Positions 9,198 through 17,408 of a DNA stretch of 58,610 nt are shown piece after piece. Within the stretch, counting starts at the first letter, position 1. Each line of letters begins with the position of its first letter. A program made the position numbers and the translations under genes. The stretch lies in the IMG/VR virus record IMGVR_UViG_3300046007_005839, positions 1 through 58,610 of that record; one strand, 5' to 3'. Below the pieces are notes generated by a model, which saw nothing but the letters and a program-made list of their open reading frames with translations, made no database searches and was not told the origin of the DNA. The DNA is from a virus.

Positions 9198-10379
9198 TTA
9201 GGCAGCTTTCATGGCGTAAAGACGCAGACGCCATTTATTTGGTACATTGATCGCATGATACGCTCCAGTAGTTTTATCACGAATTACAACATGACCTCCG
9301 TAAGTTTTAGTAACTTTAACAAAAGTGCTGGTAACGTAAAACATAAAAGCTGTAGTAAAATCACTACTAGCATCTAATGCAAGTTCCTGAGCATCAATTT
9401 CATCACCGTTTACGTAGTTAGCGTCATTAGACTCACAACGCAATACAACACGAAACATTAAAGGCATTGCGCCCAGTGTATGATTTAATGTAGTCGAAGA
9501 ACCTGCAGTGTCTACATAAGTTCCTAATGACCCAACATCAGTAACATACTGCACGATTGTTCCAGCAACCGTCGTAGGCGCAACCCAATCAGGAACGCCT
9601 CCGACTTTACTCAACAAATAACCATCAGGAATTCCCGCAGATTCAATTTTAATGGGCGCAACTGTACCATTTTGCAACTTGCCGCCGCTCAGCGTGTCAT
9701 TGAGCATATCTACATTCGGCTCAAGAAAACGCCATCCTGCAAAAGTGTCACCTATACGGCCAGTAAGAAACTTACTACGCGTAGTAGCTCCCGGCGCAGG
9801 CGATAATAAATCAGTGGGAATTGAACCATCAACCAAATCATTGATGATAGTTTGTGACGTATACCAATTTGCCAAGCCTGGTCCAAACGTGCCTGCAAAA
9901 CGCCATTGCCCAACGGGAATGCCCGTCGTGATCAACGAACCAACTGGAATAGATCCCGCCGTAACGAGAGAAGAAAGAGAAACAAACTCAAAGCCAGTCA
10001 CACCTGCATTAACGCGAATGAGTTGATTCGCTGCGCCACCGGCGACAGACAACTTAGCCAACGTCACGGCGTTATTCTGAATCATCGCCGTCGTGATCGA
10101 GTTCGGGCTGATGATGTCGTTTATGTTGACCCAGCCCGGCGACGAAGTCTTGTAGACGTAAAGAGCTGGCTCAGCGGGATTCGCTAAACTCAACCACAGA
10201 CAAGTCTTACGCCACGCATTCGACCCCGTTACGTCGGGCGCCGTGGTGTCAAACAGGATCATGCCATACGTCGACGACGGAATGGCCTGTCGGATAAGTT
10301 GCAACAGCACGCTGGCATATCCGCCAAACGTACTCGTTGGGTCGATGCCTTCGACAAAAGGGTTAGTGTTTAGAGCCAT
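9198..10379 (-). CDS. Tail fibre protein (393 aa)
   Basis: The N-terminal part has PFVEGIDPTSTFGGYASVLL followed by LRQAIPSSTYGMILFDTTAP, a pattern of phage fibre proteins that attach to the tail, then repeats with SITTAMIQNNAVTLAKL and GGKLQNGTVAPIKIE typical of fibre shafts. The C-terminal about 110 residues form a beta-rich tip (GTYVDTAGSSTTLNHTLGAM). The stop is followed within four bases by the adaptor gene. A terminator-like hairpin lies upstream at 10390-10419. The C-terminal end reappears at the right edge of the window, 58481-58610. Confidence 0.8.
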   Translation of the reverse strand: MALNTNPFVEGIDPTSTFGGYASVLLQLIRQAIPSSTYGMILFDTTAPDVTGSNAWRKTCLWLSLANPAEPALYVYKTSSPGWVNINDIISPNSITTAMIQNNAVTLAKLSVAGGAANQLIRVNAGVTGFEFVSLSSLVTAGSIPVGSLITTGIPVGQWRFAGTFGPGLANWYTSQTIINDLVDGSIPTDLLSPAPGATTRSKFLTGRIGDTFAGWRFLEPNVDMLNDTLSGGKLQNGTVAPIKIESAGIPDGYLLSKVGGVPDWVAPTTVAGTIVQYVTDVGSLGTYVDTAGSSTTLNHTLGAMPLMFRVVLRCESNDANYVNGDEIDAQELALDASSDFTTAFMFYVTSTFVKVTKTYGGHVVIRDKTTGAYHAINVPNKWRLRLYAMKAA

Positions 10380-10384
10380 AAAGT

Positions 10385-10419
10385 AAAAAAGGGCTATCTC
10401 TTAAACAAGAGATAACCCT
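10385..10419 (-). terminator. Rho-independent terminator after the tailspike gene
   Basis: Read leftward, GGG-x-TATCTCTT-loop-AAGAGATA-x-CCC (arms 10391-10402 and 10407-10418) is followed by six T (10385-10390). It separates the tailspike gene from the fibre gene. Some read-through must feed the downstream virion genes, as I see no other promoter for them. Confidence 0.8.
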
Positions 10420-10438
10420 TAGGGTTGATTGGGATTAT

Positions 10439-12289
10439 TTAATCCGCAGCGCAAACGTAGAAGTTTTCAACCGGATAGACTGTCGGATATGGATTCGGCA
10501 GGGTTCCGATTTGACAAATACCGTTCGCAAGCGCGGTACCAACCTCGTCACAGCACGAGTCTGGCTTTTCTAAGATATCGGTTTCTAGCTCAAACGCCTC
10601 GGAGAAAGCTCTGCGCGCGAAAGATGTAGTCCAATACTCGAACTGTGCGCCTTCGCCGGGAATAATCTCGCCGTTGTACAGAGGATAACTCAAGACTTCG
10701 TGGCCATTCGACCAGAGCTTATAACGCCTCACGACGCCCTGAGCGATCCACTTTACAGTCATGACGTAAGTAGGCACCTTAAGATTTTGCCCGGGCCGAA
10801 TAGAGAAGTTTTGATTGGGAATGATGATATCCTGAACGGCAAAAATTCGAGACGCGCCAGCCCAAGCTTCTAAGTTTTGCGTAAACCCAGCCACCGTAAG
10901 ACTTTTGTAAACGAGCCTGTTCAAAACGACAGGCTTTGCACTCTTTGCGGGTTCGATGGTGACGGGTTTATAGTCCCAAGCGCGCGGCCCAGTGGGCGAC
11001 GTAGGGAGTTGGATGACACGAATGTCTGTGATGTTAGGCACTGGGCCAAAGGGTTCTCCGTTTTGGAAAGATCCCGTCGCGGGCCAATAGCCGCCGTTGT
11101 TGAATACGATATCGTTTCCTACAGAATTACTAATCGTATTGCCCTGAATGTTAATGTTCTTAAAGCCCGGAATCAGGCCGGGATTATAGAGAGCCGTGAC
11201 GTCGCGATCATACTGATAAAGCATGAAGGTCGCGTTATAGGGCGGCTGATTGTAGTCGTAGTAGAAGCTATTTGGTCCCGCGAGACCGACAGTGTTGCCT
11301 TGAATCGTCACGTTGACGTGCGACGAGATCAAAGGCGCAAAGGCTGGATTGCCTGTGAGGCGCGGCCAATTCTGCGTGACGAAGGAGATAAACTGCGGAC
11401 AGAGTGTCGCGCTGTTATCTTCGATTCGCAGCTCAAAGTTCTTATAGCTGTCGACGTAGATGTGTTGACCTTGAAAGTTTGTAAAGGTGTTATTCCTTAC
11501 GACACAACCGCGCGTCGTCGCTGGCGTAATGCCGTGCAATGGCGAGCGTTGATTTGCGCCGAAGGTGTTGTTTGTGAAGTCACAGCCCTCAACTACGCAG
11601 CCCGTGGCGTATTTGCCTGCGATGCCGTTGCCGCCAAAAGCAACCCACGTTACGGCCTCAGCGGTCGAGCCGGGCGGCAATGGGCGACTGTTTGCGCCCG
11701 GGGTGTTGAAGGAGCAATTGCGCACAGTCACACCCTTTGCGCCATCGGCGGCTGTCGAGGGTAGATAACTCTGCAGCGCAAAAGCTTCTTGATTGGCCAC
11801 GCCAATTCCTACACCTTTGAACTCACAATCTTCAATGAGGTTATTTGTGCCGACAAGGCGAACACCGCAGACTGTTTTGAAGAACGGATTGACGGGATCA
11901 TAGTTCTCGTCATAGTTGCCGTCGAAGGTGATTCCTGAGATCACACAATCACCGGCATCAAACGTATTGTCGTCGCCGATGTAGCTGTAGGTGTTGACGA
12001 GAAAGATTGCAGAGCCATAAGGCAACACGCTATGAGTGCCCGTTGAGGCCGCAAACTTAAGAATCGTCTTGCCTTTGCCTTTGCCAATGAGTTTGATTCC
12101 GCGCGTATAATTTGCCGGGAATCCCCAATAGATCGAGGCATCGAGCGGATTGCTAATCCCAATGCCACCGATCACGTAAGTGCCTTCGTCGAACTCTACA
12201 ACCCCAGTCTCTTGGAGACAGAGGTTGATCGCCCGAGCACAATTCGTAGAGCCATTAGCGATAGCTCCATAGTCTCTTGCTTTTGCCAT
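10439..12289 (-). CDS. Tailspike, right-handed beta-helix (pectate-lyase-like, 616 aa)
   Basis: It starts MAKARDYGAIANGSTNCARA, the DYGA-type opening of pectate-lyase-fold tailspikes, followed by repeated short strands with Asn and Gly turns (IEDCEFKGVGIG, VRNCSFNTPG, VEGCDFTNNTF, VRNNTFTNFQG), the mark of a parallel beta-helix from about residue 20 to 420. The last about 180 residues form a separate C-terminal domain. Such proteins bind and often depolymerise surface polysaccharide. I cannot assign catalytic residues. Two glycosyltransferase genes lie just upstream. Confidence 0.85.
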   Translation of the reverse strand: MAKARDYGAIANGSTNCARAINLCLQETGVVEFDEGTYVIGGIGISNPLDASIYWGFPANYTRGIKLIGKGKGKTILKFAASTGTHSVLPYGSAIFLVNTYSYIGDDNTFDAGDCVISGITFDGNYDENYDPVNPFFKTVCGVRLVGTNNLIEDCEFKGVGIGVANQEAFALQSYLPSTAADGAKGVTVRNCSFNTPGANSRPLPPGSTAEAVTWVAFGGNGIAGKYATGCVVEGCDFTNNTFGANQRSPLHGITPATTRGCVVRNNTFTNFQGQHIYVDSYKNFELRIEDNSATLCPQFISFVTQNWPRLTGNPAFAPLISSHVNVTIQGNTVGLAGPNSFYYDYNQPPYNATFMLYQYDRDVTALYNPGLIPGFKNINIQGNTISNSVGNDIVFNNGGYWPATGSFQNGEPFGPVPNITDIRVIQLPTSPTGPRAWDYKPVTIEPAKSAKPVVLNRLVYKSLTVAGFTQNLEAWAGASRIFAVQDIIIPNQNFSIRPGQNLKVPTYVMTVKWIAQGVVRRYKLWSNGHEVLSYPLYNGEIIPGEGAQFEYWTTSFARRAFSEAFELETDILEKPDSCCDEVGTALANGICQIGTLPNPYPTVYPVENFYVCAAD

Positions 12290-12292
12290 AAA

Positions 12293-13228
12293 TTAAAGAT
12301 TGAAAGCTTTTTTAACCGACACAGTCATCTGATCGAGCGTAAAGTTACGCGCTTTTACAAAAGCCCCGGTGGCTTTCTCCATGACTTCTTGCTTATTATC
12401 ATAAGCGTAACGCATAGCGTATGCAAGATCGTCAACATTTAGCCTGCCTATCTCGCCTACGTGTTCGTAAATGTGACCGGGAGCCTGAACCATTTGCACG
12501 GGCAAGAGCCACGCGCAGGTGTTATCAAGAAATTCTACAGGTCCGCCAAATCCAGGACAGATCACAGGACGCCCATGCGCGATTGCGTCTTGATGCGGAT
12601 AGCCCCAGCCTTCGGCACCACAGGCGGAAACAAAAACGTGATTTTCCCGATGCAGATATGCTACATCTGGCTGAGCTTCTCGAATTACTTTAACGCGACT
12701 ATCAAATACTTTAAGATGCGTGCAAGTCACACCTTGCTTCATGATCAAGCGCACGTTTTCTTGATGGGGAAATGCTCGCGGAAAAGCGTCTACAATATCC
12801 TGCGCGCGTTTGCGTTCAAAGAATGTACAATCTTGATAGATTGTGTAGAATGTAAAGGTGTTAAATGACGGCAGCGGCAGCGGCTCATACTCTGACGCCA
12901 GAATTATCTTATCTACTGGAAAATTTTCATTACGAAAGATCTTTGATGTCTCTTCGCATGTGACTACGATCTTTCTTTCTGGAAAATTCTTGATAATTTC
13001 AATATCTCGCGGCCGTAGTTTAGTGGTTTCCCAGAAACAAAGACAATATTCTGCATCTATTGACGACGCTGGGCCACCAATCTCTACAAAATACTTACCT
13101 TCTCTGTTTTTTGAGAGTTCTGTCTTATAGCCCAAGCGGCGCACACACTCAACAAAGCTATATGCTACTCGCCCAAAAGAATTCATTGGGTCGAGCGAGG
13201 GCGAATAGATTCTGATTAGTTTAGACAT
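12293..13228 (-). CDS. GT-B glycosyltransferase (GT4-like, 311 aa)
   Basis: Start 13228 (MSKLIRIYSPSLDPMNSFGR) is chosen because it overlaps the upstream stop by eight bases and begins with the typical first strand and Gly loop. The C-terminal half has VFVSACGAEGWGYPHQDAIA followed by GRPVICPGFGGPVEFL, which matches the nucleotide-sugar-binding E-x7-E-like and G-G-P-x-E region of GT4 enzymes. Substrate unknown. It probably works with the adjacent GT-A-type gene to glycosylate a virion protein or alter host surface sugar. Confidence 0.8.
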   Translation of the reverse strand: MSKLIRIYSPSLDPMNSFGRVAYSFVECVRRLGYKTELSKNREGKYFVEIGGPASSIDAEYCLCFWETTKLRPRDIEIIKNFPERKIVVTCEETSKIFRNENFPVDKIILASEYEPLPLPSFNTFTFYTIYQDCTFFERKRAQDIVDAFPRAFPHQENVRLIMKQGVTCTHLKVFDSRVKVIREAQPDVAYLHRENHVFVSACGAEGWGYPHQDAIAHGRPVICPGFGGPVEFLDNTCAWLLPVQMVQAPGHIYEHVGEIGRLNVDDLAYAMRYAYDNKQEVMEKATGAFVKARNFTLDQMTVSVKKAFNL

Positions 13229-13871
13229 CGAAGCTGGGGTGTTTGAGTTTGAAATACGCTTTGTCTTTTTGAAGCTGTAGCTTGTACAACTCGGCTTCAA
13301 GGCCTTCTAGCCGCTTAAGCACAGCACTTCCGATGTGCGTGGTCGAGGGCGTACACACGCCAAGTTGACTTTTGCCGTTATGAGCTTGTCGGATATGAAA
13401 GTCGATGTCGGCGTAGTAGATATGAAAGCCTTCATCATGTCCTCCAATAGCCCAATAATTCTTTGTGTTGATCAGCGCATAGATGTCTGCATTGATCTCT
13501 GGATGCTTGGGATTATTTGTGACAATCCAATAGATGTTGTCGCCCGCAGTCTTGCGCGCCTCAAGCATACTGTTAAAATCTTCGCGGCTAATTGTCGCGT
13601 CGTCGTGCGCATAACCAAACCATGCTTCTTGGGCCTCACGGGCCAAACGCGCACACATACGCATTTTTTGAATCCATGAAAGATTAATCGCAGGAACGAA
13701 AAAAACTTCGCAAGATCTACGAAGTTTTGTCTTATCGAAGTTATCACGAACCCAAATGCGGATCTTGATATCTTCTGGGATGTTTTCGATTGCGCTGTTT
13801 ATCAGCGTGTAATCTTGTAGATGTGTAAATACATTGAGGGTCACACTGCCAGAAAGCAATGAGAGGGCCAA
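13221..13871 (-). CDS. GT-A-type glycosyltransferase (216 aa)
   Basis: This short protein has an N-terminal beta-alpha fold (NVFTHLQDYTLINSAIENIP), an acidic AHDDATIS motif near residue 90 that fits the metal-binding DxD of family 2-like enzymes, and ADIDFHIRQAHNG later, where family 2 enzymes have an acidic acceptor-side motif. The length (216) is near minimal for the fold. It overlaps the next gene by eight bases, so the two are co-translated. Confidence 0.65.
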   Translation of the reverse strand: MALSLLSGSVTLNVFTHLQDYTLINSAIENIPEDIKIRIWVRDNFDKTKLRRSCEVFFVPAINLSWIQKMRMCARLAREAQEAWFGYAHDDATISREDFNSMLEARKTAGDNIYWIVTNNPKHPEINADIYALINTKNYWAIGGHDEGFHIYYADIDFHIRQAHNGKSQLGVCTPSTTHIGSAVLKRLEGLEAELYKLQLQKDKAYFKLKHPSFDV

Positions 13872-13874
13872 AAA

Positions 13875-14117
13875 CTACCAAGCCTTACAGCTCCAATACT
13901 TCGCGCTCAACTTTGAGCCGGGCTCTGCGCAGTTATGTCGCGCGCGGAAACTTTTGCGATTAGCTGGAATATGTTTTTTGATTGACATATTCGGATCGCC
14001 AAAGCGCACGAGCCTTACGACCTTACCTTCTTTCGCGAGCACAGCAGACTTCTTAGGTCCGCCCGGGGTTGATTTTGGGCTATTATAACCAGAGAATTTT
14101 TCGCCTCGATATTCCAT
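13875..14117 (-). CDS. Conserved basic phage virion-region protein (80 aa)
   Basis: From the ATG at 14117 it reads MEYRGEKFSGYNSPKSTPGG and later KEGKVVRLVRFGDPNMS and ANRKSFRARHNC. This pattern (YRGExFxGYNxPKxTP...KSxAVLAKEGxKxxLxRFG...RRKSFxARH) recurs in many tailed phages as a small protein near structural genes, in my memory without known function. It has four or more Cys/His residues and many Lys/Arg. The ATG at 14144 is less likely because the family starts at MxYRG. Confidence 0.7.
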   Translation of the reverse strand: MEYRGEKFSGYNSPKSTPGGPKKSAVLAKEGKVVRLVRFGDPNMSIKKHIPANRKSFRARHNCAEPGSKLSAKYWSCKAW

Positions 14118-14119
14118 AG

Positions 14120-14332
14120 TTATTCTTTGGGTAGGGCATACCATCCTTCCGGGATGGTAATTCTATTCTTTGATTTTACTTTCCGGCCGCTTGAATCTAA
14201 AACCCACACTCGGGCTTTTACTGACTCGGCCAATCTCACTGGCTGCCCGTTGGGCACGTAGATCACTCTCGATGAGCAACTCGCGCTCATGAGCGTCAAT
14301 GCGAGCACGCAGATCTTGTCTAAGCTTTTCAT
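14120..14332 (-). CDS. Outer-membrane spanin-like lipoprotein (Rz1-like, 70 aa)
   Basis: From the ATG at 14332 it reads MKSLDKICVLALTLMSASCS: a basic start, a hydrophobic stretch and a Cys at position 19 in a lipobox (MSASC). The mature part is about 50 residues. Most of it lies inside the neighbouring 86-residue gene in another frame, the arrangement of Rz/Rz1 lysis genes. It would tether the outer membrane during lysis, which implies a two-membrane host. Confidence 0.65.
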   Translation of the reverse strand: MKSLDKICVLALTLMSASCSSRVIYVPNGQPVRLAESVKARVWVLDSSGRKVKSKNRITIPEGWYALPKE

Positions 14333-14423
14333 CTTTTTGAGCGTCCTGTGAAATAGAATCTTTCTGCGACAGTTCATAGAACCATCGCAGAAGTTTCATG
14401 ATCAGATCGGAGAGAAAACTCAT
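14163..14423 (-). CDS. Putative inner-membrane spanin-like protein (86 aa)
   Basis: The N-terminal MSFLSDLIMKLLRWFYELSQ is an amphipathic or short membrane-anchoring helix. It is followed by a charged helical part (DEKLRQDLRARIDAHERELL) that could be the periplasmic coiled coil of an i-spanin. The lipoprotein gene lies embedded in another frame. The membrane segment is weak, so the assignment rests mainly on architecture and on the preceding holin-like genes. Confidence 0.5.
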   Translation of the reverse strand: MSFLSDLIMKLLRWFYELSQKDSISQDAQKDEKLRQDLRARIDAHERELLIESDLRAQRAASEIGRVSKSPSVGFRFKRPESKIKE

Positions 14424-14599
14424 TCTTTATTGGAGGCATCCTTCGCGAGGATCAATCCCACACCAGCACTCACGGCAGTGATTGTGGTGGTAAGGTCAAA
14501 AGTAGTCGCGGGGTCGCCATCAAAAATAGCCTTCAACGCGGTGCCAACGGCGACAAGAATAGCGCCGATGCCTGCGAAAGTAGTCTTACTGTTTTTCAT
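14420..14599 (-). CDS. Small holin-like membrane protein (59 aa)
   Basis: Translation from the ATG at 14599 begins MKNSKTTFAGIGAILVAVGT and has two hydrophobic segments, about residues 8-26 and 36-52, separated by the short DGDPATT turn. The stop overlaps the next start (ATGA at 14420-14423). This is the size and topology of small class II holins. It sits in a run of three small membrane-protein genes ahead of the spanin pair. Confidence 0.6.
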   Translation of the reverse strand: MKNSKTTFAGIGAILVAVGTALKAIFDGDPATTFDLTTTITAVSAGVGLILAKDASNKE

Positions 14600-14840
14600 T
14601 TGTATTTTTTACCTTACTGAGATGTGTGTCGAGATAAGCACGGATTGCAGTGAGGCCGCTGATGATTGAGCCAAGGCCGAGTGCTATCACTTCGTACCAA
14701 TTCTTTGGCCCATCTTGCGACGCCCACTCTACAAAAGCCGCGGACATTGGAGTCAATGCCGCGATTGAAAAATAAAGGGCACCTCGAAGATGCCCATTAT
14801 TTTGAAAGAAGTTTCCGACAAATTCAATTGCGCTTTTCAT
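14586..14840 (-). CDS. Holin-like membrane protein (84 aa)
   Basis: Eighty-four residues with hydrophobic segments at about 20-38 (ALYFSIAALTPMSAAFVEW) and 48-66 (YEVIALGLGSIISGLTAIRA) and a charged C-terminus. It overlaps the upstream and downstream small membrane genes by 17 and 14 bases. It is a likely holin or antiholin. Which of the three small proteins forms the lethal hole cannot be told from sequence. Confidence 0.6.
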   Translation of the reverse strand: MKSAIEFVGNFFQNNGHLRGALYFSIAALTPMSAAFVEWASQDGPKNWYEVIALGLGSIISGLTAIRAYLDTHLSKVKNTNEKQ

Positions 14841-15000
14841 TTCTGATTACTCGCCAGAGAATTATGCCTGAAGTGATAGCTGCAAAGATCGCTGCGAAAG
14901 GCGAGGCTATTTCGCCTAGAAGCTTTAGATGATTTATTACGGCGCCCATTATTCCGACTGTGGCGCCTACTGAAGCTTCTGTGGTGTTTGTTTGATTCAT
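14824..15000 (-). CDS. Small membrane protein, first gene of lysis cassette (58 aa)
   Basis: The reading frame from ATG at 15000 begins MNQTNTTEASVGATVGIMGA and ends in a basic tail (WRVIRNEKRN). A hydrophobic helix spans about residues 32-52 and a weaker one 10-28. It starts eight bases after a terminator-like hairpin (15011-15043) and overlaps the next gene by 17 bases. It is probably a lysis-cassette component such as a holin partner. Confidence 0.55.
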   Translation of the reverse strand: MNQTNTTEASVGATVGIMGAVINHLKLLGEIASPFAAIFAAITSGIILWRVIRNEKRN

Positions 15001-15007
15001 GAAGAAA

Positions 15008-15046
15008 GTAAAAGGGCTAGATATCTTAGATACCTAGCCCTTTGTT
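15008..15046 (-). terminator. Terminator-like hairpin before the lysis cassette
   Basis: A perfect ten-base inverted repeat, AAAGGGCTAG at 15011-15020 and CTAGCCCTTT at 15034-15043, with T-rich sequence downstream on the minus strand. The loop can pair further. It may reduce expression of the lysis genes relative to the fibre genes rather than stop it. Confidence 0.7.
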
Positions 15047-15235
15047 TTACTTCTCCAAAGGAAGCTCGGCCTGCGCTGGAGCTTGCGGGATTCCGGACGC
15101 ATTTGCAGCGGCCAGAATCTTATCAAAGATCGGCAGACCAACCTTGGCGTTGGCGATACCGCCAGCCTTAATTGCGATGTCGATCAGTTGCAGCACGCCA
15201 TTAGCTTCTTCCGGAGTCAGTTCGAGTTTGATCAT
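15047..15235 (-). CDS. Small conserved-looking protein (62 aa), unknown function
   Basis: Begins MIKLELTPEEANGVLQLIDI and ends in a Pro/Ala-rich tail. This type of short protein with an LTPEEANxVLxxLD motif is common near tail-fibre and lysis genes of phages, but its role is not known to me. It ends immediately before the hairpin at 15011-15043. Confidence 0.65.
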   Translation of the reverse strand: MIKLELTPEEANGVLQLIDIAIKAGGIANAKVGLPIFDKILAAANASGIPQAPAQAELPLEK

Positions 15236-15255
15236 GTGGGGATGTGTGTTGATGT

Positions 15256-15720
15256 TTAGCCGAGGATTGTAGTGGACATACCATCGACGCTCGGCGGAAC
15301 GTCGCTAGTAGGAAGGAGGAACGGATCGACGATTTGCTCGTCGCGCAGTTTGGGAGTTTGCTGCTCAACCAAAGGAGGAACCGGCGCCGCCCACGGCAGC
15401 GGCGGAGCGATGACCGGCGGGTTGATCTGGTCAGCGATCTGCGCGGAGACGTTCGCCTCAATCGCGCTCTGATCGACGCCATTGCTGAAGCACCAGTTCA
15501 GCACCTGCTGCTCGGTTAGATCCTCGTAAGGCGTGAAGTTCTCGGTCGGAGGAGCGAACGACGCGCTGCCGTAGCAGGTGCCGTTGTAGGTCTTTGCGTC
15601 GTCGCCGGTGCCGATGGTTTCAATGCCGTTGCACCTCCAGTCGGCGGTGATGACGACATCGGTGAGAGTGCCTTCGGTCGGTTTAACGAGAAGGCGTTCG
15701 ATGATCCAAGAGATGTTCAT
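15256..15720 (-). CDS. Tail-fibre-associated protein (154 aa)
   Basis: Begins MNISWIIERLLVKPTEGTLT and continues DVVITADWRCNG; this WIIERxxxxPxxGxLTDVVxTxxWRCN pattern is one I associate with small proteins next to phage fibre genes (DUF7936-like). The C-terminal half is Pro-rich. It starts one base after the fibre gene's stop codon, so it is probably translated with it. Confidence 0.65.
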   Translation of the reverse strand: MNISWIIERLLVKPTEGTLTDVVITADWRCNGIETIGTGDDAKTYNGTCYGSASFAPPTENFTPYEDLTEQQVLNWCFSNGVDQSAIEANVSAQIADQINPPVIAPPLPWAAPVPPLVEQQTPKLRDEQIVDPFLLPTSDVPPSVDGMSTTILG

Positions 15721-15721
15721 A

Positions 15722-17302
15722 TTAGGCGTTCTTCAGAGCGTTGACTTCAGCGGCCAGTTCTTTGATGGCGGCAACCAAGATGGGGACAACCTTAGATAGA
15801 TCTATCTGCTGAGCCTTAATGCTGCCGTCTTCGTTCACAGCATCTTTTTGTCCAACGACAGCAAGCGGGACAACAGCAGCAAGCTCGTGAGCAATGAAGC
15901 CTTCACCATCGGTTCCTGAATCTTTCCATTTGTAGGTAGAAGGTTTCAGAGCAGCGATTCGAGTCAACGCATTTGAAATCGGCTGAACATTTTCCTTCAG
16001 TCGATAATCCGAAACAGTACCATAAGTGATAGTAGTGTTGTTTGCATCTATTGAACCGCGAACAGTGCCGTTAGTGCAGAACGCAATGTGCGTATAAGCA
16101 GTTGCGCTAGAAACCGTCTGGTTAAAAGTTGAACCCCATTTTGCACCGCCGCTCCATTCATTAACAAACTGAGATTGGGTTCCTGCCGGAGCATTACTCG
16201 TCGTCCCCACCAACAGATTCCCGCTCGCGTCGAGCGTCATCGCTTGGGTGAAGGTGATGGCGTTTCCAGCGGTGCCGCTGGGGGCGTTTAGCCAAACATG
16301 AGAACCGGATGACTGCTCATAGGCAGTTGCTGCGCCAGTGATGATGTATTTGTTCGCTCCGTCATAAAAACGGTTGTTCGACAAATAAAGACCGCTCGAC
16401 AGGTTCCACAATGCGGCGGTGTTACCCACTTGGAACGCTTTTGTTCCAGCAGCCCACGCACTCGGCGTAACAGAAATGCCGACGTTGCCTCCAAGATCCT
16501 GAAGCACCAAGTCACGCGGACCATTTCCGGAGCCATTGTCGAACGAACTGATTGCAGCGTAGCGATTGGTAGCAGTCGCATCGGTCTTGATGCGGAAGAA
16601 AATGCCAAAATCGTCAGCATCGGTTGTGGTAATACCGCCAACAGTCGCAATCGCAGCGGTCGTCGCTTTAGTTCCCGACGATGCTTGGAAACGATACGAA
16701 GGAGTACGCCCCACGCCCAGCCCCGTGGAGTTCAGGGTCATGGCGGTGCCAGCGACTCCGCCGACGTTTGACCAAGTGGCTACGCCGTCGGAAGCGATGC
16801 GGTAGCGTTCAGTTCCGGCATTTGTGTTGAAAATAATCCCCTGCGATGTTCCTGACTGGAGATTCAGTATATTGCTTGCAACGAGTCCATCATAGGCTAA
16901 CGCAGTATTGACAGCGACGTTGTTGCTGTTGACTCGCAAAACAGGAGCCAGAGAAGTGTTGCTGTCGGAAACGATGTCAACCCTGCATCCGGGGGTCGTT
17001 GTTGCAACACCCACCCGATTGTTCGCCGAATCCACCTTCAGGGTCGACGTATCCACCGTCAGATCGCCGGTGATGGTGGCGGCTCCGACGGAAAGAAGAT
17101 CTGTAGTCTTGTTATACGTCAGACCAGCGTCGCCTCGCAAAGTACCCGCATCATTAAAAATGATCTGAGTGTTTGCACTATTGCCCGTCGTAGACGAGCC
17201 GATGTTAGTCTCTAGTACAGAGACTTGTTGCATGATCCGCTCAATAGCTTTCCTCAGAAGCCATGCGGAATCGCCTTTCGGCAATGTTGATAGAGAAGAC
17301 AT
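15722..17302 (-). CDS. Tail fibre with S74-type intramolecular chaperone (526 aa)
   Basis: A helical N-terminus (residues 1-40) probably binds the tail. A long Ser/Thr/Gly-rich beta shaft follows. The last about 100 residues carry SDYRLKENVQPISNALTRIA and IAHELAAVVPLAV, the signature of the peptidase S74 chaperone domain, in which the Ser at the start of the motif cuts the domain off after trimer assembly. It has its own sigma-54-type site upstream (17317-17330) and follows a terminator, so it can be expressed apart from the capsid gene. Confidence 0.9.
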   Translation of the reverse strand: MSSLSTLPKGDSAWLLRKAIERIMQQVSVLETNIGSSTTGNSANTQIIFNDAGTLRGDAGLTYNKTTDLLSVGAATITGDLTVDTSTLKVDSANNRVGVATTTPGCRVDIVSDSNTSLAPVLRVNSNNVAVNTALAYDGLVASNILNLQSGTSQGIIFNTNAGTERYRIASDGVATWSNVGGVAGTAMTLNSTGLGVGRTPSYRFQASSGTKATTAAIATVGGITTTDADDFGIFFRIKTDATATNRYAAISSFDNGSGNGPRDLVLQDLGGNVGISVTPSAWAAGTKAFQVGNTAALWNLSSGLYLSNNRFYDGANKYIITGAATAYEQSSGSHVWLNAPSGTAGNAITFTQAMTLDASGNLLVGTTSNAPAGTQSQFVNEWSGGAKWGSTFNQTVSSATAYTHIAFCTNGTVRGSIDANNTTITYGTVSDYRLKENVQPISNALTRIAALKPSTYKWKDSGTDGEGFIAHELAAVVPLAVVGQKDAVNEDGSIKAQQIDLSKVVPILVAAIKELAAEVNALKNA

Positions 17303-17314
17303 ATCCTTGAATTT

Positions 17315-17332
17315 TAGCTGTCAGGTTGCCAA
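17315..17332 (-). promoter_or_regulatory. Sigma-54-type promoter before the tail-fibre gene
   Basis: On the minus strand the site reads TTGGCAACCTGACAGCTA: GG and GC separated by exactly ten bases (GG at 17330-17329, GC at 17318-17317). Predicted start of RNA is about 17305, only a few bases before the ATG at 17302. It lies just after the terminator at 17341-17400. Confidence 0.6.
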
Positions 17333-17340
17333 TCCTAGAT

Positions 17341-17400
17341 TGGGTTGCTTTTTAGGGTCATGTTATAACTCCAAAAAGCAACCCACTCTTTCGAGTGGGC
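17341..17400 (-). terminator. Terminator after the Ig-like protein gene
   Basis: Read leftward, CCCACT/AGTGGG (17398-17393 with 17386-17381) forms a tight hairpin followed by TTGCTTTTTGG. A wider repeat, GGGTTGC at 17341-17347 with GCAACCC at 17377-17383, offers an alternative fold. It separates the capsid transcript from the fibre promoter. Confidence 0.75.
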
Positions 17401-17408
17401 TGGTTGTA

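Larger units (their letters stand above)
1..9320. repeat. Left copy of diverged 9.3-kb terminal repeat
   Basis: This block repeats the gene order and strand of about 49280-58598. Equivalent points lie 49,279-49,283 bases apart (start of the 329-residue gene at 9194 and 58477; left edge at 1 and about 49280). Most of it differs by scattered substitutions, mainly silent, plus small indels. Patches are almost identical, for example about 7230-7340 against 56510-56620, and about 9104-9315 against 58387-58598. The mosaic pattern suggests two phage variants joined in one assembly path. Confidence 0.9.
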
